A DNA stretch of 52,764 nucleotides from an uncultured Ruminococcus sp. (GTDB lineage: Bacteria > Bacillota > Clostridia > Oscillospirales > Ruminococcaceae). The stretch's first letter is position 1. Every line of letters starts with the position of its first letter. The position numbers and the translations under genes were made by a program. Of the stretch, positions 1-7,161 are shown piece after piece. The notes below the pieces were generated by a model. The model was not told where the DNA came from and made no database searches. It worked only from the letters and a program-made list of their open reading frames with translations. The DNA lies in the NCBI GenBank assembly GCA_934474025.1, contig CAKSMF010000009.1, positions 1 through 52,764 of the forward strand, in the 5' to 3' direction.

Positions 1-48
1 TATATTTTTCAGACTGCTTTAAAATTTCTTTTTATTGCGGTCTTTTTG

Positions 49-68
49 TCATGCCAATTTTAGCATGA
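49..68 (-). terminator. Weak hairpin downstream of the HAD gene
   Basis: TCATGC at 49-54 pairs with GCATGA at 63-68 around an 8-nt AT-rich loop, just past the stop of the minus-strand HAD gene. The minus strand lacks a good U-run after the stem, so termination here is uncertain. Confidence 0.3.
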
Positions 69-91
69 AAATTTTTTGAATTTTTTTCGTT

Positions 92-583
92 TTACCTATT
101 GACTCTTATTTGCAGGTCTGTTATTTTTTTAATGTGTAAGATTTCATTTTTTATATTTTCCGTCCATAAGGTGTCGTTTTCTTTCAGAAGATACACCCTA
201 AAACCATAGGAAATACCATTCTGATAAACTGAAATTTCGTCATCAATATGCAAGTCTATATGATACTTTGCAGGATATTTTGACGGAAGTCTTTCTGTAT
301 TGTTTTTCTGTATCTCTTTTTCATGACGTTTGCCATTGATGATATTATCAATTTTTATTCCATAATGTCTGAAAATCGATTTTATATACCTTTCTGAACG
401 GAAAGAAGTTGTATAAATCCACAACTCTATATTATTATTGTTAATCCATTTAAGAAGTTCTGAAGTACCTTTTCTCAATCTGTCTTTGTAAATTTTATTA
501 AGCGGAAAACTGAGGTTATCTTCTGTCGGAACTTTTTCGGGATTTACAAAAAGTGTTTCATCAAGGTCAAATGAAACTATCAA
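92..583 (-). CDS. HAD-superfamily hydrolase (small phosphatase-like)
   Basis: This is a predicted cytoplasmic HAD-family phosphohydrolase of 163 residues. The N-terminus carries the DxDxT nucleophile motif (FDLDET; Asp6 and Asp8). A Thr-rich strand near residue 58 fits motif II, and HIDDE near residue 113 fits the metal-binding motif IV. The substrate cannot be read from sequence. The only workable start is a TTG codon with no clear ribosome site; it lies 4 bases after the PurO stop, so translation is probably coupled to PurO. It is the last gene of the minus-strand purine run. A nucleotide phosphatase role would suit the context but is inference. Confidence 0.75.
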   Translation of the reverse strand: MIVSFDLDETLFVNPEKVPTEDNLSFPLNKIYKDRLRKGTSELLKWINNNNIELWIYTTSFRSERYIKSIFRHYGIKIDNIINGKRHEKEIQKNNTERLPSKYPAKYHIDLHIDDEISVYQNGISYGFRVYLLKENDTLWTENIKNEILHIKKITDLQIRVNR

Positions 584-587
584 TATA

Positions 588-1301
588 TTACTTGTTTTTA
601 TTTATAATTCTTGTTTCTTCTGAACCGTCTTCAAGATTTACATAGCGTACAAAAAGTGAAACTTTATTGTCTTCGTTAAGACTGTTCCAGAGAGTATCTG
701 TAAATTCATCAATATTACCTTTTATTCCGATAAGCTTAGGTTCTCCCTCAAAGCTTGGAAGCGGATTTCCGTCACCCATGTATGTATGTATAAAGTGACC
801 TTCTCCGGCAACAGGATTATTATATGTGAAAGTATGTCTTAAACAGGAATCAGGATTTCCATTATTGCTCTTGAGAATTGACATTGCATAATTGAAATTT
901 CCGTCATCAAATTTAAGGATACCGGAAATTCTTGGTGTATAGTTAGGAGCATCGTCCTCGAATTCTCTTGTTCTGAGGGACTGTTCAAAAGTATACTGCT
1001 TGTTCATGAGTTCGTAGATTGTGTCAGTCTGGTCGCCGTTGGTAACGATAATCTTATTGTTAAGAACTCTTACAGGAGCATAAATAATAAGGTGTGGGTC
1101 AGTAAGTTTTGAAGGGTCGAAAGCTTCTGTACGGATACCTTTACCTTCTTCAACAAAAACACGGTTACGGCTGTTTTCACTTCTTCCCATGATGAAATAT
1201 GCTGTAACAGCGTATTTACCACATTCGCATTTTCCTATGATTATGCCTCTTCCAGGATATGCATTTGAACTGAGTTCTTTTGAAATATCAAGTTTATTCA
1301 T
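588..1301 (-). CDS. purO: IMP cyclohydrolase, archaeal PurO type
   Basis: The 237-residue product matches the PurO/IMP_cyclohyd family (COG3363), which closes FAICAR to IMP in the last step of purine synthesis. Family-like segments are AYPGRGIIIG near residues 14-23 and the MGRSENSRNR stretch near 38-47, followed by the expected asparagine/threonine-rich core. PurO is best known from archaea; most bacteria use the C-terminal half or N-terminal half of bifunctional PurH instead. Its place after purN in a pur gene cluster supports the call. The start is an ATG 10 bases after AAAGGAGAA. A copy of the hairpin repeat lies directly upstream, between it and purN. Confidence 0.8.
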   Translation of the reverse strand: MNKLDISKELSSNAYPGRGIIIGKCECGKYAVTAYFIMGRSENSRNRVFVEEGKGIRTEAFDPSKLTDPHLIIYAPVRVLNNKIIVTNGDQTDTIYELMNKQYTFEQSLRTREFEDDAPNYTPRISGILKFDDGNFNYAMSILKSNNGNPDSCLRHTFTYNNPVAGEGHFIHTYMGDGNPLPSFEGEPKLIGIKGNIDEFTDTLWNSLNEDNKVSLFVRYVNLEDGSEETRIINKNK

Positions 1302-1340
1302 GATAAAACATTCTCCTTTATAGTTGTTTCAATTAATTTA

Positions 1341-1392
1341 TCTCATCACTTATAGAGGTGCGAGAATTTTTGTTGATACTTGTTGAAGTTAT
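1341..1392 (-). repeat. Intergenic hairpin repeat, copy A
   Basis: About 53 bases match copy B at 45 of 53 positions. The core reads CTCATCAC, TATAG, AGGTG, then a shared tail GTTGATACTTGTT. The core can fold as a short imperfect hairpin. It fills most of the gap between purN and purO. Unlike copies B and C it has no second structured block beside it. Confidence 0.7.
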
Positions 1393-1397
1393 TATGT

Positions 1398-2024
1398 TTA
1401 TTTTACATAAGCCTTTCCGTTAACTATTTCTATCCTGTCCTGACAGAATAAAGAAACAGCTTCGGGAAGAAGTTTCCATTCTACATTTTCCATGATGCGA
1501 CGCTGTAAAGTTTCCGGAGTATCGTCATTTTCCACTTTTACAGTACCTTGCAGAATTATTGCCCCTGCATCAGCTTCTTCATTTACAAAATGTATAGTTG
1601 CACCGGAAACTTTTACACCATATTCAAGGGCTTTTTTGTGAACTTTAAGTCCATAATAACCCTCCCCGCAGAATGACGGTATAAGTGCAGGGTGAACGTT
1701 TATTATTTTGTAAGCGTATTCCTGAGTAACGCATTTATCAAGAATAGTCATAAATCCGGCTAAAACAATAAGGTCAGCTTTTTCTTCATGAAGTGCTTTA
1801 AGAATAGCTTTGCTGTATGTTACGCTGTCTGAGTATTCTTTTCTTGGTATTACTCTTGTGGGAATATTATTATTTTTTGCTCTTTCAAGTGCATAAACGT
1901 CCGGTTTTGAGGAAATTACACAAGTGATTTTTCCGTTTTTGATTATACCGGATTTTTCAGCATCTATAAGAGCCTGTAAATTAGTTCCTCCACCAGAAAC
2001 TAAAACTACTATATTTTTTTCCAT
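1398..2024 (-). CDS. purN: Phosphoribosylglycinamide formyltransferase 1
   Basis: PurN transfers a formyl group from 10-formyl-THF to GAR, giving FGAR, in purine synthesis. The glycine-rich start (VLVSGGGTNLQALI), the substrate segment VHPALIPSF with the catalytic His, and GATIHFVNEEADAG near residue 140 are diagnostic. Length (about 208 residues) is normal. An upstream ATG at 2033 overlaps the previous stop as ATGA, but the AGAGGA ribosome site at 2034-2039 sits 9 bases before the ATG at 2024, so Met4 of the longer frame is chosen. It follows an unknown gene and precedes purO. Confidence 0.95.
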   Translation of the reverse strand: MEKNIVVLVSGGGTNLQALIDAEKSGIIKNGKITCVISSKPDVYALERAKNNNIPTRVIPRKEYSDSVTYSKAILKALHEEKADLIVLAGFMTILDKCVTQEYAYKIINVHPALIPSFCGEGYYGLKVHKKALEYGVKVSGATIHFVNEEADAGAIILQGTVKVENDDTPETLQRRIMENVEWKLLPEAVSLFCQDRIEIVNGKAYVK

Positions 2025-2029
2025 ATATT

Positions 2030-2548
2030 TCATTCCTCTGATTTTTGTATATTTTTAAGTATTTCTTGACTTTTTTTATCGTCAAGCAATTCAAAAATAT
2101 AATCCCAATCTTCTTTATGCCAGTCACTGTTTTTGATAAGTTTTCTTAAATAATGAATATCAACTTCAAAAAAACAATCCATATTTGCATATTTTGCACG
2201 TTTGAAAAGTTTTCTGTATGATGATTTTTTGTATTTATATAGTTTCATCAGCAATAGAAACAAAGTTTTGCTTGTTCCGCCGTAGGACGAATTTTCAAGA
2301 TACTTTATTTCTTCAATCAATAATGGAACTGTAATAAATTCAACATCAAGATTATCTGATGCATACCATAAAGCAAGTGAAATTCTTAGTCTTTTTTCAT
2401 AGTTGCTGTCACATATTTCATTATAATCATTTCTATATCCAAGGTAATAGTATTGTGAAATATTTCCACCTGTGATAATATTTTCGAGTTCAGAACGATA
2501 TTCAAGAAGTTTTGATTTTATAAAATTTTCTGAATTTCCTGTAATCAT
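2030..2548 (-). CDS. Hypothetical protein, 172 aa
   Basis: I do not recognise this family. The product is soluble, rich in Lys, Tyr and Leu, and looks mostly helical; there is no signal peptide, membrane segment or obvious catalytic motif. Repeated LLMKLYKYKKSSYRKLFKR-like basic helices lie in the middle and the C-terminus is acidic/lysine-rich (LLDDKKSQEILKN). It sits between the TM2 gene (15-base gap) and purN, overlapping the alternative purN ATG. No strong ribosome site precedes the ATG. Position in the unit does not by itself imply a purine role. Confidence 0.6.
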   Translation of the reverse strand: MITGNSENFIKSKLLEYRSELENIITGGNISQYYYLGYRNDYNEICDSNYEKRLRISLALWYASDNLDVEFITVPLLIEEIKYLENSSYGGTSKTLFLLLMKLYKYKKSSYRKLFKRAKYANMDCFFEVDIHYLRKLIKNSDWHKEDWDYIFELLDDKKSQEILKNIQKSEE

Positions 2549-2563
2549 ATATAATCTATTACT

Positions 2564-2953
2564 TTACCATTGGGAAATACGTCTTTCCTTGCTGTCGTAG
2601 AACTTATTTATTATAATTGAAATAAGGTCTACAATTGTTCCGATACCGAAACAGCCAACTGTACAAAGCCACAATAAACCAGTTAAAATGTGTCCCGTAT
2701 ATAGTCTGTGAAAACCACCGAGTCCAAAAAATCCCAGACAGCAAAGAATTATTGAAGTAGATTTTCTTTTCTTTGAGATTTCCTCCATTGAGTTATGATT
2801 TATGGTGATATTCTGTGTAATATTTTGTGTGATATTTCTTGTCACGTCCTGTAAAACCTCATTAACTGTTTCAGAGGCAGACTGCGATATAACAGAATCG
2901 CAGAATTCGCATTTTGCATAACGTGTTTCTGCTCCGCAATATGGACACTTCAT
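2564..2953 (-). CDS. Zinc-ribbon and TM2-domain membrane protein
   Basis: A 129-residue membrane protein. Residues 1-20 form a zinc ribbon with two CxxC pairs (Cys3/Cys6 and Cys15/Cys18). A linker contains three NITQ-like repeats. Residues ~68-110 form a TM2 domain: two hydrophobic helices joined by the family signature GLGGFHRLYTGH. TM2 proteins are small integral membrane proteins of poorly known role. A GTG at 2965 would overlap the ribosome site AAGGGGTG, so the ATG at 2953 is chosen. It is the first gene after purM and copy B of the hairpin repeat. Confidence 0.8.
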   Translation of the reverse strand: MKCPYCGAETRYAKCEFCDSVISQSASETVNEVLQDVTRNITQNITQNITINHNSMEEISKKRKSTSIILCCLGFFGLGGFHRLYTGHILTGLLWLCTVGCFGIGTIVDLISIIINKFYDSKERRISQW

Positions 2954-3008
2954 TGTGAAAAACACCCCTTTATCTTAATTATTGCTGATAATAACAGTAT
3001 ATGTTTAA

Positions 3009-3115
3009 ATCCACAGTCGGTAACTTCACAGAGACTAAAGAGTCAGTGGGGATACCGATTCATCTCACCACCTATAGAAGTGGAAGAATTTTTGTTGATA
3101 CTTGTTAAAATTGTT
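3009..3115 (-). repeat. Intergenic structured repeat, copy B
   Basis: Two parts lie side by side. The first (3011-3058) is a nested hairpin: TCGGTA (3017-3022) pairs with TACCGA (3053-3058), CAC (3027) with GTG (3046), and GACT (3033) with AGTC (3041) around loop AAAG. The second (3063-3115) is the hairpin repeat seen in copy A, including the tail GTTGATACTTGTT. It lies in the 275-base gap between purM and the TM2 gene. It could be a small non-autonomous mobile element or a structured RNA in the transcript. Confidence 0.65.
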
Positions 3116-3170
3116 CTGTCTGTTACTTTTTAATTCATGAGATTATCAGAATTAATCATTAGGAACAGTT

Positions 3171-3205
3171 ACCGTTATAGCTGGAAGAAAATACTTCCAG
3201 TATAA
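3171..3205. other. Bulged inverted repeat after purM
   Basis: GTTATA-g-CTGGAAG pairs with CTTCCAG-TATAAC around a 6-base loop, 13 pairs with one bulged base. It lies 25 bases past the purM stop. No U-run follows on the minus strand, so it is more likely a processing or 3'-end stabilising hairpin than a plain terminator. Confidence 0.5.
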
Positions 3206-3228
3206 CAGCAAATGATATTATTTTTTAA

Positions 3229-4266
3229 TTAACAAATGATAACGCCTTCGTCAGAAGAAACGAGTTCACCAAGAATATAAGCATCTTCACCGAAAGCCTT
3301 AAGAGAAGCAAGTGCCTTATCTGCGTCGTTTTTATCAACTGAAACCATCATGCCTACACCCATATTGAATGTATTGAACATATCTCTTTCAGGAATATCT
3401 CCAGTACGTTTGATAAGGTCGAAAATAGGAAGTACCTGTACAGCATTTCTTTCAATCTTTGCGGAAATTCCGTCAGGAAGTACACGAGGAATATTTTCGT
3501 AAAATCCACCACCTGTGATATGTGAAATGGCTTTTACATTTACATTTTCAAGAAGATTCATTATAGACTTAACATAAATCTTTGTAGGAGTAAGCAGGCA
3601 TTCACCTAAAGTCATTCCTAAATCATCGAAATGTACAGCAAGATTCTGTTCATTTACTTCAAAAACCTTTCTTACAAGTGAAAAACCATTAGAATGCACA
3701 CCACTTGACTTGATAGCAATTAAAATGTCACCGGCTTTTTGAGTTTCAGGTTTTAAAATCTTATCCTTATCAACAACACCTACTGAGAATCCGGCAAGGT
3801 CGTATTCATCAAGTGGCATAAGTCCAGGGTGTTCAGCAGTTTCTCCACCGATAAGTGAACAACCAGCCTGTACGCAACCTTCTGCAACGCCTGATACTAT
3901 TTCTGCAATCTTTTCAGGATAGTTTTTTCCGCAAGCGATATAGTCAAGGAAAAACTGTGGTTTTGCACCGCAACATATAATATCATTAACGCACATTGCA
4001 ACACAGTCAATACCTACTGTATCATGTTTATCCATAATGAAAGCGATTTTTATTTTAGTTCCTACTCCGTCAGTTCCAGAAACAAGAACGGGCTTTGAAA
4101 TACCTGTCATATCGATTTCATAAAGTCCGCCGAATCCGCCTATACCAGAAATTGCACCTGCTGTCATAGTACGTGCAATGTGTTTTTTCATAAGTTCAAC
4201 AGCCTTATAGCCAGCTGTAACATCTACACCAGCTTTTTCATAGCTTTTTGAAAAACTATTGTTCAT
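3229..4266 (-). CDS. purM: Phosphoribosylformylglycinamidine cyclo-ligase (AIR synthetase)
   Basis: PurM converts FGAM plus ATP to AIR in purine synthesis. The 345-residue length is standard. Recognisable features are the N-terminal YEKAGVDVTAGYKAVE, the ATP-binding VSGTDGVGTKIKIA, the CVNDIICCGAKPQFFLDY core, the GGETAEHPG loop, HSNGFSLVRK, and the ISHITGGGFYENIPRVLP signature. An AAGGAGG site precedes the ATG. It has its own consensus promoter just upstream, separated from purF by a terminator, so it starts a second transcription unit. Confidence 0.97.
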   Translation of the reverse strand: MNNSFSKSYEKAGVDVTAGYKAVELMKKHIARTMTAGAISGIGGFGGLYEIDMTGISKPVLVSGTDGVGTKIKIAFIMDKHDTVGIDCVAMCVNDIICCGAKPQFFLDYIACGKNYPEKIAEIVSGVAEGCVQAGCSLIGGETAEHPGLMPLDEYDLAGFSVGVVDKDKILKPETQKAGDILIAIKSSGVHSNGFSLVRKVFEVNEQNLAVHFDDLGMTLGECLLTPTKIYVKSIMNLLENVNVKAISHITGGGFYENIPRVLPDGISAKIERNAVQVLPIFDLIKRTGDIPERDMFNTFNMGVGMMVSVDKNDADKALASLKAFGEDAYILGELVSSDEGVIIC

Positions 4267-4315
4267 TGGTAAAATTCCTCCTTAAATTTGGGCAGTTTAT
4301 GCCTTATCTAATTTA

Positions 4316-4344
4316 ATTATATCAGTATTTTTGAATATTGTCAA
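4316..4344 (-). promoter_or_regulatory. Sigma-A promoter for purM
   Basis: On the minus strand TTGACA (4344-4339) and TATAAT (4321-4316) are separated by exactly 17 bases, a full consensus match, about 50 bases upstream of the purM ATG. No purine riboswitch is visible in the short leader. Confidence 0.85.
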
Positions 4345-4351
4345 TTATTAC

Positions 4352-4389
4352 TTTAAAACCTGTTTCCGCTAATGAAAACAGGTTTTAAA
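4352..4389 (-). terminator. Terminator after purF
   Basis: TTTAAAACCTGTTT (4352-4365) and AAACAGGTTTTAAA (4376-4389) form a perfect 14-bp inverted repeat with a 10-base loop. On the minus strand it lies 9 bases after the purF stop, and its own 3' arm supplies a short T-run. The purM promoter follows immediately. Confidence 0.7.
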
Positions 4390-4398
4390 ATTTGTATA

Positions 4399-5823
4399 TT
4401 ATTCTTTTCCGCTCCAGCAGTAAGTGCAGAGATTACATTCAGGAAGTCCGACAGCTTCTATCTTGCCGGGAAGTGACTGAAATTCAAGTGATGTGAGTTT
4501 GAGACGACGACATATTTCGTCACGCAAAAGCTTACCACGTTCAGTATTTGTATCACTGTATTCTGCTATGTAATTAACTCCTTCTGCACCCTCATATTCG
4601 TCAATAATCTGTCTTGCAATGAGTTCAAGTTCAGAGTGACTGCGTGAGAAGTTCAGGTATTTACAGCCATACATAATTGGTGGACAGGCAGAACGCATAT
4701 GAACTTCTTTAGCACCGTTTTCATAAAGAAATTCAACAGTTTCTCTCATCTGAGTACCACGAACTATACTGTCATCAACAAAAAGAAGTTTCTTTCCTTC
4801 AATGAGTTCACGAACAGGAATGAGTTTCATTTTTGCAACTTTGTTACGCATAGTCTGGTTAGTAGGCATGAAACTACGTGGCCATGTAGGAGTGTATTTA
4901 ATAAAAGGTCTTGCAAAAGGTATACCGCTTCTGTTGGCGTAACCTATAGCGTGTGGAGTTCCGGAGTCAGGAATTCCGCATACATAGTCAACGTCAGGAA
5001 GTTTACCTGCTTTCATGTCGTTTTCAGCCATGATTTCACCGTTGCGGGTTCTCATGACTTCAACGTTTACACCCTCATAAGCAGCAGTTGGATAACCATA
5101 ATATGTCCACATAAATGTACACATTTTCATTTTTGAGGGGTCTCCCTCACTTAAAGTGATACAATCATCAGAAGTGAGTTTTACAATTTCACCGGCTGTT
5201 AATTCCTTGTAAGTGGTGTATCCGAGTTTCTGAAATGCAAAGGATTCTGTTGAAAGGCAGAAACCATCACTTCTTTTACCGATAATAATAGGAAGTCTGC
5301 CGTATTTATCTCTTGCAGCAATTATGCTGTCTTTAGTGAGAATTATTAAAGACATTGTACCTTCTATTTTGTCCTGTGCGTAGCGTATGCCTTCAACAAA
5401 TGAGCTTTTTTGTGCAATCAAAGCTCCTATAAGGTCACCGGAATTTATACTTCCGCTACTCATGGTTTCAAAGTTTGCACAACCGCTTTCAAGAAGTTCA
5501 TCAACGAGTGCTTCTGAATTACGGATAATACCAACAGAACCTATAGCATAAAGTCCGAGTTTTGAACGTACAAGAATAGGTTGTGGGTCAGTATCACTTA
5601 TACTTCCGATACAAAGTTTGCCACGCATTTTAACAACGTCGTCTTCAAATTTTGTTCTGAAAGGCGAATTTTCAATGCTATGGATATTTCTCTGAAATCC
5701 CATTTCCTCAGAGTATGAAGTCATACCACCACGTCTTGTACCTAAATGTGAGTGGTAGTCTGTTCCGAAAAATACATCTGTAACGCAGTCGTTTTTGGAA
5801 GCTACACCAAAAAATCCACCCAT
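4399..5823 (-). CDS. purF: PurF-family amidophosphoribosyltransferase lacking the glutaminase cysteine
   Basis: PurF makes phosphoribosylamine from PRPP and ammonia released from glutamine. The C-terminal phosphoribosyltransferase half is intact, with the PRPP loop VDDSIVRGT near residues 349-357. Four cysteines (235, 387, 466, 469) match the Fe-S ligands of the Bacillus-type enzyme. The N-terminal Ntn glutaminase half is degenerate: the protein begins MGGFFGV where active enzymes have MCG (catalytic Cys), RGQDAAG is replaced by TRRGGM (residues 29-34), and the oxyanion-hole Asn of NGN is replaced in GSVGIIRN. The start is firm: GGGAG lies upstream and purC ends 4 bases before. It may use free ammonia or a partner glutaminase. 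Confidence 0.9.
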   Translation of the reverse strand: MGGFFGVASKNDCVTDVFFGTDYHSHLGTRRGGMTSYSEEMGFQRNIHSIENSPFRTKFEDDVVKMRGKLCIGSISDTDPQPILVRSKLGLYAIGSVGIIRNSEALVDELLESGCANFETMSSGSINSGDLIGALIAQKSSFVEGIRYAQDKIEGTMSLIILTKDSIIAARDKYGRLPIIIGKRSDGFCLSTESFAFQKLGYTTYKELTAGEIVKLTSDDCITLSEGDPSKMKMCTFMWTYYGYPTAAYEGVNVEVMRTRNGEIMAENDMKAGKLPDVDYVCGIPDSGTPHAIGYANRSGIPFARPFIKYTPTWPRSFMPTNQTMRNKVAKMKLIPVRELIEGKKLLFVDDSIVRGTQMRETVEFLYENGAKEVHMRSACPPIMYGCKYLNFSRSHSELELIARQIIDEYEGAEGVNYIAEYSDTNTERGKLLRDEICRRLKLTSLEFQSLPGKIEAVGLPECNLCTYCWSGKE

Positions 5824-5827
5824 ATAA

Positions 5828-6547
5828 TTATTCTCCCATAAGTCTCTTCATGATTTCCTGATAAGCTTCTTCAACACCGCCCATATCACGACGGAAACGG
5901 TCTTTGTCAAGTTTTTCGTGTGTCTGGCTGTCCCAGAAACGACAAGTATCAGGTGAAATTTCATCAGCAAGAATTATAGTACCGTCAGCTGTTTTACCAA
6001 ATTCAATTTTGAAGTCGATAAGGTCAATGTTAAGACCTTTGAAGAATTTAAGCATGAATTCATTTACCTTGAAAGCATACTTTGTGATAGTATCAAGTTC
6101 TTCCTGTGTAGCAAGACCAAGAGCAAGTGCATAGTAGTTATTTATGAATGGGTCGCCAAGGTCGTCGTTTTTGTAGCTAAATTCAAGAATAGGTGTGAGA
6201 AGCTGTTTTCCCTCTTCAACGCCCATTCTCTTAGAGAATGAACCAGCAGCAACGTTTCTGATAATAACCTCAAGAGGAACGATTGAAACCTTTTTAACAA
6301 TGGTTTCACGGTCGCTGATTTCCTCAACAAGATGTGTAGGAACGCCTTCCTTTTCGAGCATCTTGAACATGAAGTTTGTCATTCTGTTGTTGATAACGCC
6401 CTTGCCAGCGATAGTGCCTTTCTTTTCGCCGTTGAATGCTGTAGCATCGTCTTTGTAATCAACGATTACAAGGTTAGGGTCGTTTGTAGCGTAAACTTTC
6501 TTAGCTTTGCCCTCGTAGAGCTGTTCCTGTTTAACAATGTTTTCCAT
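5828..6547 (-). CDS. purC: SAICAR synthetase
   Basis: PurC joins CAIR and aspartate using ATP, giving SAICAR. The 239-residue length is standard. Hallmarks are the start QLYEGKAKKVYAT, DYKDDATAFNGEK, RNVAAGSFSKRMG near residue 100, and the ADEISPDTCRFWD motif near 190-205. The reading frame runs 30 codons further upstream, but AGGAGG sits 9 bases before the ATG at 6547 and family members start with this segment. It follows purE after 98 bases and is 4 bases from purF, so all are likely one transcript. Confidence 0.97.
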   Translation of the reverse strand: MENIVKQEQLYEGKAKKVYATNDPNLVIVDYKDDATAFNGEKKGTIAGKGVINNRMTNFMFKMLEKEGVPTHLVEEISDRETIVKKVSIVPLEVIIRNVAAGSFSKRMGVEEGKQLLTPILEFSYKNDDLGDPFINNYYALALGLATQEELDTITKYAFKVNEFMLKFFKGLNIDLIDFKIEFGKTADGTIILADEISPDTCRFWDSQTHEKLDKDRFRRDMGGVEEAYQEIMKRLMGE

Positions 6548-6645
6548 TTTTAAATTCCTCCTGAGAATTATATGAAATATATACAAGTCCTGTTTAGCGG
6601 ACGAGTAAGCATTTTTTGTGCAGAACTGTTTCTGCATCAGATTTT

Positions 6646-7146
6646 TTAAAGACTAGCGATTTCTTCCTGTAAATCAATATCTTTTTGACGTACTCCGTCA
6701 GCCATTTTGATTTTTTCATCAGCAAGTTTCTGAGCAAGTTCGTCATCTGATATAGCGAGCATCTGAACAGCAAGAATACCTGCATTTTTTGCACCATTTA
6801 TTCCGACTGTTGCTACCGGAACTCCTGGTGGCATCATGACAGTTGCAAGAAGAGCGTCCATACCCTCTAATACTGATGATTTCATAGGAATACCAATAAC
6901 AGGAAGTGTTGTATGACCTGCGATTACTCCGGCAAGGTGAGCAGCCATTCCGGCAGCACATATGATTACTCCGAAACCGTTTTCCTTGGCTTTGTCTGCA
7001 AATTCACACGCTTCAACTGGTGTACGGTGTGCGGACATTACACGGCATTCAAATTCAACGCCGTATTTTTTCAGTTCTGTAAGGGCTGACTTTACAACAG
7101 GAAAATCACTGTTACTGCCCATGATAACTGCAACTTTTTTTGACAT
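6646..7146 (-). CDS. purE: N5-carboxyaminoimidazole ribonucleotide mutase
   Basis: Class I PurE isomerises N5-CAIR to CAIR. The 166-residue protein opens with VAVIMGSNSDFPV (phosphate-binding GSxSD) and has CRVMSAHRTPVEACEFA with the catalytic His, then CAAGMAAHLAGVIAGHT and IGIPMKSS loops. AAAGGAG precedes the ATG. The gene begins 15 bases after the WG-repeat gene. No purK is in the window, although a class I PurE normally works with PurK, so purK would be expected elsewhere. Confidence 0.96.
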   Translation of the reverse strand: MSKKVAVIMGSNSDFPVVKSALTELKKYGVEFECRVMSAHRTPVEACEFADKAKENGFGVIICAAGMAAHLAGVIAGHTTLPVIGIPMKSSVLEGMDALLATVMMPPGVPVATVGINGAKNAGILAVQMLAISDDELAQKLADEKIKMADGVRQKDIDLQEEIASL

Positions 7147-7161
7147 TATAAAAAATCTCCT

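Noticed and set aside
4699..5136. Plus-strand frame of 145 codons inside purF
   Set aside because: It lies opposite a clear conserved gene and has no ribosome site or recognisable family.
4399..5823. Missing PurF cysteine as a simple sequencing error
   Set aside because: Several separate glutaminase motifs are changed as well, the frame is intact and the start is firm, so one base error cannot explain it.
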